Source: Prauserella halophila (lineage in GTDB: Bacteria; Actinomycetota; Actinomycetes; Mycobacteriales; Pseudonocardiaceae). Taken from it: a DNA stretch of 64,000 nt. The notes below the pieces were generated by a model. That model was not told the DNA's origin, ran no database searches, and was given only the letters and a program-made list of their open reading frames with translations. Within the stretch, counting starts at the first letter, position 1. Each line of letters begins with the position of its first letter. Position numbers and translations under genes: made by a program. The DNA is taken from positions 372,001 through 436,000 of the forward strand of contig NZ_JAMTCQ010000010.1 in the NCBI RefSeq assembly GCF_024171895.1, in the 5' to 3' direction. This document shows, piece after piece, positions 24,128 through 33,412 of the stretch.

Positions 24128-27100
24128 GTGTCCGACGAGCACGGCTCGCCTGCTTCGCGCCACGCCCAGGCCGCTGCGGACCAGGTCGCGGAATGGCGCC
24201 GTCGCGCCGAACGTAATCGCGCCGACTCCGAACGCAAGCGACGCCGCTCCCTCGACGGCGACGGTGGAACGAGCGTTTCCGAACTGCTGGCCAAGACCGG
24301 GCACAACCCACAGGCAACCGGGTCGCCGCACGACGCGGCCCCGGCGGTCGAGCCCGGCACGGCCGGCAGAAATGACAGAAGTGGCCGAGTAGGTGAAAGC
24401 GACGAAAACGGCCTAACTGGCGAAAACGGCAGGATCGGCGGAAACGGCAGGACCGGCCGAAACGGCGCAGTCGGTGGAGGTAACGACATCGCTGGAAACG
24501 GCGGAGTCGGTGGAGGCAACGGCGCTGGTGGAAACGGCGCCGCTGGAAACGGCGGAGTCGGCGGAAACGGTCGCAAGCCGGGTCCGCCCGTGCCGCCGGT
24601 TCCACAGCCTGCTCCGAATGCCGCTGCGGGTCCCGGCCATCCGACCGAATCGGATGCACCGGCCGGACCGGCGCAGCTGCCGCCGCCACCGGGTCGTCGC
24701 GGCGCACCCCAGGCACACCCCGAACCTCACCCCGAGCCCCGCCCCGGTCCTTCTTCGCCGTCCGCGCCTCCTCGTCGTGGCGCCGAGCCGCCCCCGCCTC
24801 CCGGCCGGTCCGGTCCTCCGGAACCGCCGCACGGAGCGCCCGAACCGCCGCACGACATGTCGGCACGTCCGGCGCCGCCCGAACCGCCGCCCGAACCGCC
24901 GCCCGGACCGCCGCGCGCCATGCCGGCACGTCCGGCACCGGCGGAACTGCCGCCCGAACGGCCCGAACGGCCGCCCGAGCCACCGCCACGCCCGCCGTCG
25001 CCGCCACCGCGGGCGCAGCAGCGGCCGTCGCAGCAGCTGCCGTCGTCACCACCATCGGAGCAGCCACCACCGGTGCCGACTCCTCCGCGACGGTCCGGAC
25101 CGGGTGACGTGCCTCCGCACACCCCGGGGCCGGAGCCCGAGGTATGGCAACCGTGGGGTGATGCCGCGGAGCCGCTTCCGCCTCGTGGTCGGGCCCAACA
25201 GCAGTCCCGTGAACAACAGCAGCCCCGTGAACAACGAGAGCCCCGTGATCCGAATCGGGATCCGGGAATTTCCCCTGGACCGGGGCGTCCGGACGGTCCG
25301 CAGCAAGGTGGCTCGCAGGCTGCCCCCCGCGCGCCGATCCCACCGGGCCAGCGCACCCCGCAGCACTCCGGTCCGAATCCGCGACCGGTCAGCGACGCTC
25401 GACCGCCCGCACCTCCCGGGCGGCCTCGCGCGGCGTTCACCGACGCTCCGTCGCCGGATGTCCCGGATCGGTCCGATGTCGCGGGCCGGCCGGAGGTGCG
25501 TCGACGGCAGGACGGGTCGGCGCCGGACGACTCGGCGCTGCCCGCTGTCTCGGGCCGGCCCGTTGCGCCGGGCGAACCCGCTGCGCAGAGTCAGCCCGTT
25601 GCGCCGGGCGAACCCGCTGCGCAGAGTCAGCCCGCTGCCGCGCGTCCGTCAACTGCCCCGCCTCGGTCGGCTGCGCCTGGCCCACCCGCTGCTCCCGGCC
25701 GGTCCGGGGCTCCGGGTTCGCCCGCTGCGCCGCGTCCGTCGACCGGTCCGCGTCCGTCCGTCGCCCCGGAACCGCCCGGTGTCGCAGGACCGGGCGCTGC
25801 TCCAGGTCCGGGCGCTGCACCAGCTCCGCCCGGTGCCGCAGGCCCCGGGCGCGGGCCGTCGGATCAGCCGCCCCGCAGGCCGACTCCGACTCCGCCGCCT
25901 CCCGCGCGGCCGCGTCACCACACCGAACCCGGCCCCGAGGGCGGTCCGCGCCCGAACGGCCGTCCCGTGGACCCGCAGGCCGACGGCCCCGACGGAGCAC
26001 GCCGCGTCGAGCAGCGTCCGGCCCCGCCACGTCCTCAACAGCGCCCTGACCAACAGCGCCCTGAGCCTGAGCCCGATCCCGAGTCGTCGACCGCGTTCGG
26101 AGCAGTCGCGTCCGTGCCGGAGACCGGGCCCGACGCCGATACCACCGGTGTCCGGGACGCCCGCGATGCTCGTGGCGCCGCAGCCGACATCGACCCCCGT
26201 GACGCCCGTGACGCCCGTGACGCCCGCGGCGATCGCCGTGACCTCGACGAACGCCGGAACCCCGGAACCCGCCGTGTCGCGGAAGGCCCCCACACCGGTC
26301 CCCGCACGGGTCCGGACGCCGGAGCTCGTGCAGGTGACCGGCCGGAGCCGCCCCGTCCGGGCGGGCGCGGCACGTCATCGCCCGCCGGGCCCGCACCCGA
26401 CGAACTCCCACCCGCCGAACCTCCACCCGACGAGCCCGCGTCTCCCGATCCCGCCGAACCGGGCCGTTCCGCTCCGGCGCCGCCGCGGCCGCGCAGACCG
26501 CTCGCTCCCGGCAAGGAGGGCGAAGACCGGCTGTCGATGACCGACCAGATGGAGCCGGTCGACGAACAGACCCAGTACAAGCGCAAGATCGACAACACGC
26601 TGGCCCGGTTCTCCGCCGCGCACGACGAGCTCGAAGCCGAGGAGGGCGAGCGGCGTGCGCGCAAGGAGCGGCTCGCGGCGCGGTTCGAGCACACGCGCAC
26701 GAAACTGCAGGCGGCCGTCACGTCGACGATCGGCGGGCGTGGTTCGGCCGTCAGGGGAGCAGGGGAGCCCCCGCACGACGACGCCCACGGCGAGGAAGAC
26801 ACCGCCCACGCCGAGGAAGAAACCGGCCTCGCCGCTGGTGATCCTGCCGCGGATGCCGACCGTCCCGACGACGACGCGGCCGCGCGCACCCGGCTGCAGG
26901 AGAAGAAGAAGCGGAAGAACGACCGTGCCCGGCTCGCGAGCAAGACGCTGGCGATCGTCGCCGCGGCGCTGGTCTTCCTCGCCACGGGGGCCGCGTGGGG
27001 TGCGAAGACCTGGTTCGACTCGAAGTTCAACCAGATCGCGGCGCTCGACGAGAACTCGTCCCACATCATGCCCGGTCAGATCGGCGACGAGAACTTCATC

Positions 27101-28042
27101 ATCCTCGGCTCGGACACTCGCGAGGGGGCAGAGGAGGAGGATGACGTCGGCACGACCGCCGACGTGGGTGGCGCGCGGTCGGACACGCTGATGGTGGCGC
27201 ACGTGCCGGAGAACCGCCGTCGCGCCGTCGTCGTGTCGTTCCCGCGCGACCTGGAGATCACCCGGCCGGAATGCGAGCGCTGGGATTCGAAGTCCGGGCA
27301 GTACGGCGAGGTGACACCGGCTGCCGACCAGGTCAAGATCAACACGGCGTTCGCGGTCGGCGGGCCGAAATGCGTGACCAAGGTGGTCCAGCAGCTCACC
27401 GGGATGAAGATCAACCACTTCGTCGGCATCGATTTCAACGGCTTCAAGGGCATGGTCGATGCGGTCGACGGTGTCGACGTGCAGATCGACGAGCCGATCG
27501 TGGACCAGACGCTCGGCGAGGTCGTCACGCAGACCGGCAACGTGACGCTCAAGGGCCAGCAGGCGCTGAACTACGTACGCGCGCGCAAGGTGTACAGCGA
27601 TCCGACGTTCTCCGACTACGGCCGGATGCAGCGGCAACAGAACTTCCTCTCGTCGCTGCTCGACGCGACACTGTCGAGGGACGTCCTGTTCGACACCGCC
27701 AAGCTGAGCCGGTTCGTCGAGGCGTTCACCCGGTCGACGTTCGGCGAGGGCATCGGCGTCGACCAGATGCTGACGCTGGCGCAGTCGATGCGCGGATTCG
27801 ATTCCGGCAAGGTCGAGTTCCTGACCGTCCCGACGGTCGGCGAGGCCAACGAGCGCGGTAACGAGGTGCTGCTCGAACAGGACTCGCAGGCGTTGTTCGA
27901 CGCGATCATCGACAACACGCCGCTGCCGGGAGAGAAGTCACCGTCCGACGAGGATCCGGACGGTGACGCGTCGTCGAGTGAGCAGGCCCAGTCCGACGAA
28001 CAGCAGACTGCGGAACAGCCGGCCGGCGTCGCGGCGCCCTGA
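24128..28042 (+). CDS. LytR-CpsA-Psr (LCP) family protein with giant disordered N-terminus
   Basis: This 1304-residue protein is two to three times the usual LCP length. Residues 1-70 are a basic helix; 75-150 are Gly/Asn repeats; 150-800 are Pro/Arg/Gln-rich and disordered; 800-930 are charged helices. One membrane helix follows (LAIVAAALVFLATGAAWGA, about 942-960). The extracellular LCP catalytic domain (about 990-1270) has DTLMVAHVP, VVVSFPRDLEI, INHFVGIDFNGFKGMVDAV and LNYVRARK. LCP enzymes attach polymers such as arabinogalactan to peptidoglycan. The long region would be cytoplasmic. GGAAGGAG precedes GTG 24128. A 36-bp tandem repeat lies inside. Confidence 0.92.
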   Translation: MSDEHGSPASRHAQAAADQVAEWRRRAERNRADSERKRRRSLDGDGGTSVSELLAKTGHNPQATGSPHDAAPAVEPGTAGRNDRSGRVGESDENGLTGENGRIGGNGRTGRNGAVGGGNDIAGNGGVGGGNGAGGNGAAGNGGVGGNGRKPGPPVPPVPQPAPNAAAGPGHPTESDAPAGPAQLPPPPGRRGAPQAHPEPHPEPRPGPSSPSAPPRRGAEPPPPPGRSGPPEPPHGAPEPPHDMSARPAPPEPPPEPPPGPPRAMPARPAPAELPPERPERPPEPPPRPPSPPPRAQQRPSQQLPSSPPSEQPPPVPTPPRRSGPGDVPPHTPGPEPEVWQPWGDAAEPLPPRGRAQQQSREQQQPREQREPRDPNRDPGISPGPGRPDGPQQGGSQAAPRAPIPPGQRTPQHSGPNPRPVSDARPPAPPGRPRAAFTDAPSPDVPDRSDVAGRPEVRRRQDGSAPDDSALPAVSGRPVAPGEPAAQSQPVAPGEPAAQSQPAAARPSTAPPRSAAPGPPAAPGRSGAPGSPAAPRPSTGPRPSVAPEPPGVAGPGAAPGPGAAPAPPGAAGPGRGPSDQPPRRPTPTPPPPARPRHHTEPGPEGGPRPNGRPVDPQADGPDGARRVEQRPAPPRPQQRPDQQRPEPEPDPESSTAFGAVASVPETGPDADTTGVRDARDARGAAADIDPRDARDARDARGDRRDLDERRNPGTRRVAEGPHTGPRTGPDAGARAGDRPEPPRPGGRGTSSPAGPAPDELPPAEPPPDEPASPDPAEPGRSAPAPPRPRRPLAPGKEGEDRLSMTDQMEPVDEQTQYKRKIDNTLARFSAAHDELEAEEGERRARKERLAARFEHTRTKLQAAVTSTIGGRGSAVRGAGEPPHDDAHGEEDTAHAEEETGLAAGDPAADADRPDDDAAARTRLQEKKKRKNDRARLASKTLAIVAAALVFLATGAAWGAKTWFDSKFNQIAALDENSSHIMPGQIGDENFIILGSDTREGAEEEDDVGTTADVGGARSDTLMVAHVPENRRRAVVVSFPRDLEITRPECERWDSKSGQYGEVTPAADQVKINTAFAVGGPKCVTKVVQQLTGMKINHFVGIDFNGFKGMVDAVDGVDVQIDEPIVDQTLGEVVTQTGNVTLKGQQALNYVRARKVYSDPTFSDYGRMQRQQNFLSSLLDATLSRDVLFDTAKLSRFVEAFTRSTFGEGIGVDQMLTLAQSMRGFDSGKVEFLTVPTVGEANERGNEVLLEQDSQALFDAIIDNTPLPGEKSPSDEDPDGDASSSEQAQSDEQQTAEQPAGVAAP
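25559..25630 (+). repeat. 36-bp perfect tandem duplication inside the LCP gene
   Basis: Two identical 36-bp units follow each other, each encoding PVAPGEPAAQSQ. This points to slippage-driven growth of the disordered region. Confidence 0.9.
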
Positions 28043-28097
28043 CCGGATCACCCTCGCGCGCAGTCGCCCGTTGGCGCACCCGCGAGGAGTGGCGGCC

Positions 28098-28185
28098 GGG
28101 CCGGGAATCCGCAACACGGCCTCCGGAATCCGCAACACGACCTCCGGAACCCGCAACACGACCTCCGGAAGCCGCAACACGGGCG
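28098..28185 (+). repeat. Intergenic tandem repeat cluster 3 (21-bp period)
   Basis: Four units (GGAATCCGCAACACGGCCTC type) start at 28104, 28125, 28146 and 28167, an exact 21-bp spacing, between the LCP gene and phoU. Confidence 0.85.
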
Positions 28186-28226
28186 CATCGACTCGCCCGG
28201 CAGACCTCACCGAGTCGTCGGTCCGC

Positions 28227-28248
28227 GTTCACCGACGGTTCAGATCGG
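28227..28248 (+). promoter_or_regulatory. PHO box upstream of phoU
   Basis: Two 11-nt direct repeats, GTTCACCGACG and GTTCAGATCGG, match the actinobacterial PhoP-binding direct-repeat form (GTTCA at 11-nt spacing). They lie 41 bp before phoU, predicting activation by PhoP under phosphate limitation. Confidence 0.7.
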
Positions 28249-28288
28249 GATTCGGCGTTGGGCCATTGCGGGCCGTAGAGTCAGCCGT

Positions 28289-28951
28289 ATGCGGGATGCC
28301 TACAACCTCGAACTCGACAATCTCCGTTCTCAACTGGGTGACATGGTCCAGCTGGTGAGTGAAGCGATGGAGCGCGCGACGCGATCGCTGCTGCACCAGG
28401 ACCTCGAACTCGCCGAGCAGGTCATCAGCGACGACGTGAAGGTGGACGACGCACGGTCGACCGCCGAGGAGAAGTCGTACGGCCTGCTCGCGCTCCAGGC
28501 GCCGGTGGCCACGGATCTGCGCATCGTCGTCGCATCACTGCACGCGGCGGAGAGCATCGAGCGGATGGGCGACCTGGCGCTGCACGTCGCGAAGGCTGCC
28601 CGCCGCAGGCATCCGCAGCCGGTGCTGCCTGCGGAGGTGCGGCCCGCGTTCGAGCGGCTCGGCGACGTGGACGTGCGCCTGGCTCGCAAGCTCGAGCGGG
28701 TCGTGCGCGGTGACGACGCGGAAGCCGCCAAGAGCCTTGAGGACGATGACGACGAGGTGGACGAGATCCACCGCAACCTGTTCGCCGTGATCATGGATCG
28801 CGACTGGGAGCACGGTGTGTCGCCTGCCGTGGACCTCACACTGCTGAGCCGGTTCTACGAGCGCTACGCCGACCACGCGGTCTCCGTGGCGCGCCGGATG
28901 CTGTTCGTTGTCACAGGGCGTATGCCAAATCACAGTTCCAGCGACGTCTGA
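28289..28951 (+). CDS. phoU: Phosphate signalling protein PhoU
   Basis: The 220-residue all-helical protein has two PhoU repeats. Each carries the metal-binding E/D-x-x-x-D pattern: LEQ..DDVKVDDARSTAEEK with APVATDLRIVVASLHAAESI in the first, and DDDDEVDEIHRNLFAVIM with RFYERYADHAVSVARRM in the second. PhoU restrains PhoR signalling and modulates Pst activity when phosphate is ample. It stands directly before pstS and, unusually for pst loci, upstream of the transporter genes, each behind its own PHO box. Confidence 0.95.
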   Translation: MRDAYNLELDNLRSQLGDMVQLVSEAMERATRSLLHQDLELAEQVISDDVKVDDARSTAEEKSYGLLALQAPVATDLRIVVASLHAAESIERMGDLALHVAKAARRRHPQPVLPAEVRPAFERLGDVDVRLARKLERVVRGDDAEAAKSLEDDDDEVDEIHRNLFAVIMDRDWEHGVSPAVDLTLLSRFYERYADHAVSVARRMLFVVTGRMPNHSSSDV

Positions 28952-29077
28952 TCGACCGACCTTCATCCGCTCGGGTTACGCGTTGGACACATGCCGTATG
29001 AACTGGGAATGCGCGGCCGACAACAGTCGGTCACCCCGTGGTGATGTCGCCGTGACGTCGCCGGGGTGGCACGTCCC

Positions 29078-29099
29078 GTTCACCTTCCGTTCATTCGCT
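29078..29099 (+). promoter_or_regulatory. PHO box upstream of pstS
   Basis: Direct repeats GTTCACCTTCC and GTTCATTCGCT in 11-nt register lie about 100 bp before pstS, the expected PhoP-binding pattern. A palindrome GCTTCATGAAGC (29097-29108) follows at once and may extend the operator. Confidence 0.8.
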
Positions 29100-29200
29100 T
29101 CATGAAGCGGCTTCATGTCGCGCCCATAGCGTTCGACGCGGCACAAACCCCGAGCGGCGGCAGGAGTTCTGCCGCACCAGAACCCCGGAAGAGGTCAACT

Positions 29201-30289
29201 GTGAAGCGTTCCACCCTGGGCCGCGCCTTCGTCCTGCCGACGACGGCCGCACTCGCGTTCGGCCTGGTCGCCTGCGGCTCCGCCAACGAGGAAGGCTCGT
29301 CCGGCGGTCCCACCATCAACGGTGCCGGCGCCAGCTCGCAGGAGGCGGCGCAGAGCGCGTGGCGTACCGGCTTCCTCGACAACAACGAGGGCACCATCAA
29401 CTACGACCCGGTCGGCTCGAGCGGCGGCCGGGAGCAGTTCACCAACGGCGGCGTCGACTTCGCCGGCTCGGACGCCTACCTCGACGACGGCGAGGTCGCG
29501 GCTGCGCAGGAGCGTTGCGGTGAGGGCGGCTTCGTCGAGGTGCCCGCCTACGTGTCGCCGGTCGCGCTGATCACCAACGTCGAGGGCGTCGACAGCATCA
29601 AGCTCAAGCCGGCGACGATCGCCAAGATCTTCAACCAGAAGATCACCACGTGGAACGACCCGGAGATCGCGGCCACCAACGAGGGCGTCGACCTGCCGGA
29701 CACCAGGATCGTCCCGGTGAACCGCGGCGACGGCTCCGGCACCACCGAGAACTTCGTCGAATACCTCAAGGCCGCGGCGCCCGAGCAGTGGCCGCACGAG
29801 GTCGGCGACGAGTGGCCGGTGTCGGGCGGCGAGGCTGCGCAGGGCACTTCCGGTGTCGTGCAGGCCGTCAAGAACGGCGACGGCACGATCGGCTACGCCG
29901 ACGCCAGCCGGGCAGGCGACCTGACGACCGTCGAGGTCGGTGTCGGTGACGAGTTCGTCCAGTACTCCCCGGAGGCCGCGTCGGCCGTGCTCGACGTCTC
30001 CGAGCGCGTCGAGGGCCGCGGCGACCACAGCTTCGCCTTCGACCTGGCCCGCGACACGACCGAGTCGGGCACCTACCCGATCGTGCTGGTGTCCTACGTC
30101 CTGGCCTGCAGCAACTACGACAACGCCGACAAGGCCACCATGGTCAAGGACTACCTCAACTACATCGTCAGCGCCGAGGGCCAGGACGCCGCGGCCGAGC
30201 AGGCCGGGTCCGCCCCGATCTCGGACGACCTGCGCTCGAATGTGGAGCCGGCGATCGAGGCGATCAGCTCGTCGAACTCCGGCAGCTGA
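29201..30289 (+). CDS. pstS: Phosphate ABC transporter substrate-binding lipoprotein PstS
   Basis: The 362-residue protein has a signal peptide with lipobox LVACGS (Cys near residue 25), so it is a membrane-anchored phosphate-binding protein. Phosphate-contact segments are GAGASSQEAAQSAW, VGSSGGREQF, VDFAGSDAYL and RGDGSGTTENFVEYL. GTG 29201 follows GGAAGAGG; the ATG upstream at 29066 would destroy the signal peptide. It is separated from pstC by 181 bp that contain a strong hairpin. Confidence 0.96.
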   Translation: MKRSTLGRAFVLPTTAALAFGLVACGSANEEGSSGGPTINGAGASSQEAAQSAWRTGFLDNNEGTINYDPVGSSGGREQFTNGGVDFAGSDAYLDDGEVAAAQERCGEGGFVEVPAYVSPVALITNVEGVDSIKLKPATIAKIFNQKITTWNDPEIAATNEGVDLPDTRIVPVNRGDGSGTTENFVEYLKAAAPEQWPHEVGDEWPVSGGEAAQGTSGVVQAVKNGDGTIGYADASRAGDLTTVEVGVGDEFVQYSPEAASAVLDVSERVEGRGDHSFAFDLARDTTESGTYPIVLVSYVLACSNYDNADKATMVKDYLNYIVSAEGQDAAAEQAGSAPISDDLRSNVEPAIEAISSSNSGS

Positions 30290-30349
30290 CACCCGTCGGC
30301 AACCGTCGCAGACAGCGATAACGGGCGACCCGAGTGGCGTCCCCGCACT

Positions 30350-30389
30350 GTCCGGGTGGTCTCCTCGGCGATGAGGTGACCACCCGGAC
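30350..30389 (+). terminator. Hairpin between pstS and pstC (partial terminator/stabiliser)
   Basis: A 12-bp perfect stem GTCCGGGTGGTC / GACCACCCGGAC surrounds a 16-nt loop. There is no T-run. It probably stops or processes part of the transcript, giving more pstS than pstCAB mRNA, as is common in binding-protein operons. Confidence 0.65.
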
Positions 30390-30470
30390 ACACGCGTGTC
30401 AGGAGAGTTGTTCGTGAGCCGGGTCGTGCGCCGCCGCGGCGGCCGAACGCAAGAACGGAAGGAATAGAAC

Positions 30471-31418
30471 GTGGCTTCCAGTACCGAGGCCCCGCCCCGG
30501 AGGAACCGGACGCCGCGACGTCCGGGCGATCGCATCTTCGCCGGTGTTTCGACCGGGTCCGGCGTGCTGATCCTCGTGGCGCTCGCGGGTGTCGCGGTCT
30601 TCCTGGTGACGGAGGCGTGGCCGGCGCTCACGGCGCCCGCCGAGGACATCCCCGGCGGCGAGGGACTCGTCGTCTACATCTGGCCGCTGCTGTTCGGCAC
30701 GCTGATCTCGGCGGTGCTCGCGCTGGTCATCGCCGTACCGCTCGCGGTGGCGATCGCCCTGTTCATCACCTATTACGCACCGCGCAGCATCGCCAAGGCC
30801 CTCGGCTACATCATCGACCTGCTCGCCGCGGTCCCGAGCATCATCTTCGGCCTCTGGGGCATGAACGTGCTGGCGCCCGTCACGGTCGATCCGGCGTCGT
30901 GGCTGTCCGAGCACGTCGGGTGGATCCCGTTCTTCGCGGGCCCGGCGTCGTCGACGGGCCGCACCATGCTGGTGGCGATCATCGTGCTCGCCGTGATGGT
31001 GCTGCCGATCATCACCGCCGTCGTGCGCGAGGCGTTCACGCAGACGCCGCAGCTGCACCAGGAAGCGGCGCTCGCGATCGGCGCCACCCGGTGGGAGATG
31101 ATCCGCATGGCGGCCCTGCCGTTCGGCCGCTCCAGCATCATCGGCGCCTCGATGCTCGGCCTCGGCCGCGCGCTCGGCGAGACGATGGCCGTCGCGATGG
31201 TGCTGTCGGCGTCCGCGGGCGTCACGTTCGACCTGATCAGCAGTGAGAACCCGCCGACCATCGCCGCGAACATCGCGCTGCAGTTCCCCGAAGCGACCGG
31301 CGTCGGGATGAACACGTTGATCGCGTCCGGTCTCGTGCTGTTCGCCATCACGCTGGCCGTGAACATGATCGCCCGCGCGGTGATCAACCGGCGCAAAGAC
31401 TTCGACGGAGCCAACTGA
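30471..31418 (+). CDS. pstC: Phosphate ABC transporter permease PstC
   Basis: The 315-residue protein has six membrane helices. The EAA loop that contacts PstB is visible as QEAALAIGATRWEMIRMAAL (about residues 199-218), and AVPSIIFGLWGMNVL matches the PstC signature. GTG 30471 follows GGAAGGAA. Its stop overlaps the pstA ATG by one base, indicating coupled translation. Confidence 0.96.
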   Translation: MASSTEAPPRRNRTPRRPGDRIFAGVSTGSGVLILVALAGVAVFLVTEAWPALTAPAEDIPGGEGLVVYIWPLLFGTLISAVLALVIAVPLAVAIALFITYYAPRSIAKALGYIIDLLAAVPSIIFGLWGMNVLAPVTVDPASWLSEHVGWIPFFAGPASSTGRTMLVAIIVLAVMVLPIITAVVREAFTQTPQLHQEAALAIGATRWEMIRMAALPFGRSSIIGASMLGLGRALGETMAVAMVLSASAGVTFDLISSENPPTIAANIALQFPEATGVGMNTLIASGLVLFAITLAVNMIARAVINRRKDFDGAN

Positions 31419-32503
31419 TGTCCACCTCGCTCAAGACTCCCGAACAGGATCCGGACCTGAACACGCCGCTCGGCGGGGTGTCGCTCACGGCCGGTCAGCT
31501 GCCGCGGAGCGCCGCGCCGACCACGCTCGTCGCCGCGGGGGTGGCGGGCCTGCTGCTCTGGCTCCTGGCCGACTGGGCCATCGTGCTGTGTGCACTGCTC
31601 GCGGCGGCCGCCTACGTGGTGATCGTCTACACCTGGTCGCGCACCGTCGAGGGGCCGCGTAAGGCCACCGACCGGTTCGTCACGGCGCTCGTTTCCGGCG
31701 CGTTCCTGCTGGCGTTGCTGCCGCTGATCTCGGTGATCGCCACCGTGGTCACGAGGGGCGTGGCACGGTTCGACGCCGAGTTCTTCACGTACTCGATGAT
31801 CGGCGTCACCGGCGAAGGCGGCGGCATCTACCACGCGATGATAGGCACGCTGATCATCACGGGACTCGCCACGCTGATCTCCGTACCGGTCGGCATGCTC
31901 ACCGCGATCTACCTCGTCGAATACGGCCGCGGCAAACTCGCCAAGGCCATCACGTTCTTCGTCGACGTCATGACCGGTATTCCGTCGATCGTCGCCGGTC
32001 TGTTCGCCTACGCGCTGTTCGTGATGGTCTTCGGGCCGGGGGTGCGCATGGGCCTGGCCGGCGCCGTCGCGCTCAGCGTGCTGATGATCCCGACCGTCGT
32101 GCGTTCCACCGAGGAGATGCTCAAGCTCGTGCCCAACGAGCTGCGCGAGGCCTCGTACGCGCTGGCCGTGCCCAAGTGGCGGACGATCCTGAAGGTCGTG
32201 CTGCCGACGGCCCTGGCCGGCATCGCCACGGGCGTCACGCTGGCGATCGCCCGTGTCATCGGCGAAACCGCACCACTGCTGGTGACCGCGGGCCTCACCG
32301 ACGGCGACAACTTCGACCCGTTCGACGGCCGGATGACGACGCTGTCGGTGTTCTCGTACTACGAGTATCAGAGCCCCGGCCTGTTCGCCGAGGCGTCCTT
32401 CGACCGCGCGTGGGGTGCCGCGCTGGTGCTGATGATCATCGTGATGGTGCTGAACCTCGTCGCTCGGGCCATCTCCAAGCTGTTCGCCCCGAAGTCCCGC
32501 TGA
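31418..32503 (+). CDS. pstA: Phosphate ABC transporter permease PstA
   Basis: The 361-residue protein has an N-terminal extension with two extra hydrophobic segments (about 35-75) before the usual six-helix permease. Core motifs are GVTGEGGGIYHAMIGTL, VDVMTGIPSIVAGLFAYALF and the EAA loop ELREASYALAVPKWRTILKV. It forms the membrane channel with PstC. The ATG overlaps the pstC stop. Confidence 0.95.
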   Translation: MSTSLKTPEQDPDLNTPLGGVSLTAGQLPRSAAPTTLVAAGVAGLLLWLLADWAIVLCALLAAAAYVVIVYTWSRTVEGPRKATDRFVTALVSGAFLLALLPLISVIATVVTRGVARFDAEFFTYSMIGVTGEGGGIYHAMIGTLIITGLATLISVPVGMLTAIYLVEYGRGKLAKAITFFVDVMTGIPSIVAGLFAYALFVMVFGPGVRMGLAGAVALSVLMIPTVVRSTEEMLKLVPNELREASYALAVPKWRTILKVVLPTALAGIATGVTLAIARVIGETAPLLVTAGLTDGDNFDPFDGRMTTLSVFSYYEYQSPGLFAEASFDRAWGAALVLMIIVMVLNLVARAISKLFAPKSR

Positions 32504-32529
32504 CGGCCCGGAAAGAGTAGGAAGTAACT

Positions 32530-33309
32530 GTGGCTAAGCGCATCGAGGTCAAGGACCTCGACATCTACTACGACAAGTTCCTCGCGGTGCAGGGCGTGTC
32601 GATGACGATCCAGCCGCGGTCGGTCACGGCGCTGATCGGGCCGTCGGGTTGCGGCAAGTCGACGTTCCTGCGCACGCTCAACCGGATGCACGAGCTCGTG
32701 CCGAACGCGCGGGTCGAGGGTTCGGTCGTCATGGACGACGACGACCTGTACGGGCCCAACGTCGACCCGGTGAACGTGCGCAGGCAGATCGGCATGGTGT
32801 TCCAGCGGGCGAATCCGTTCCCCACGATGTCCATCTACGACAACGTGGCTGCGGGCCTCAAGCTGAACAACAAGCGGCTGAAGAAGTCCGACATGGACGA
32901 TCTCGTGGAGCGGTCGCTGAAGTCGGCCAACCTGTGGGAAGAGGTCAAGGACCGCCTGCACAAGCCGGGTTCGGGACTGTCGGGTGGGCAGCAGCAGCGG
33001 CTGTGCATCGCGCGTGCCATCGCCGTACAGCCCGAGGTGCTGCTGATGGACGAACCGTGCTCGGCGCTCGACCCGATCTCCACGCAGGCCATCGAGGACC
33101 TGATGCTGGAGCTGAAGACGAACTACACGATCGTCATCGTCACGCACAACATGCAGCAGGCCGCGCGCGTATCCGACACCACCGGGTTCTTCAACCTGCA
33201 GGGCGTCGGCAAGCCCGGTGAACTCGTCGAGATCGACGAGACGACGAAGATCTTCTCCACGCCGGCGCAGAAGGCGACGGAGGACTACATCTCGGGCCGC
33301 TTCGGCTGA
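32530..33309 (+). CDS. pstB: Phosphate ABC transporter ATP-binding protein PstB
   Basis: In this 259-residue ATPase, Walker A is [19 protein letters not shown], the Q-loop is [10 protein letters not shown], the signature is [16 protein letters not shown], and Walker B is [12 protein letters not shown], all typical of PstB, with the switch His in [13 protein letters not shown]. It powers phosphate import with PstCA. Last gene of the pst operon; a 21-bp repeat cluster follows within 20 bp. Confidence 0.97.
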   Translation: MAKRIEVKDLDIYYDKFLAVQGVSMTIQPRSVTALIGPSGCGKSTFLRTLNRMHELVPNARVEGSVVMDDDDLYGPNVDPVNVRRQIGMVFQRANPFPTMSIYDNVAAGLKLNNKRLKKSDMDDLVERSLKSANLWEEVKDRLHKPGSGLSGGQQQRLCIARAIAVQPEVLLMDEPCSALDPISTQAIEDLMLELKTNYTIVIVTHNMQQAARVSDTTGFFNLQGVGKPGELVEIDETTKIFSTPAQKATEDYISGRFG

Positions 33310-33319
33310 TCCCTGCCTC

Positions 33320-33404
33320 GCGTGTCCTGCACTCAGGGCGCCGTGTTGCAGGTTCCGGGGCCCGTGTTGCGGGTTCCGGGGACCGTGTTGCGGGTTGCGG
33401 GAAC
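33320..33404 (-). repeat. Intergenic tandem repeat cluster 4 (21-bp period)
   Basis: Four units (CGTGTCCTGC, then CGTGTTGC...TTCCGGGG) start at 33321, 33342, 33363 and 33384, exactly 21 bp apart. They fill the gap between the convergent pstB and TetR genes. Confidence 0.85.
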
Positions 33405-33412
33405 GGGTGCAG

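Noticed and set aside
24474-26540. 688-residue Arg/Pro-rich plus-strand frame overlapping the LCP gene
   Set aside because: It is a shadow of the low-complexity Pro-rich region in another frame; it has no start context and no domain.
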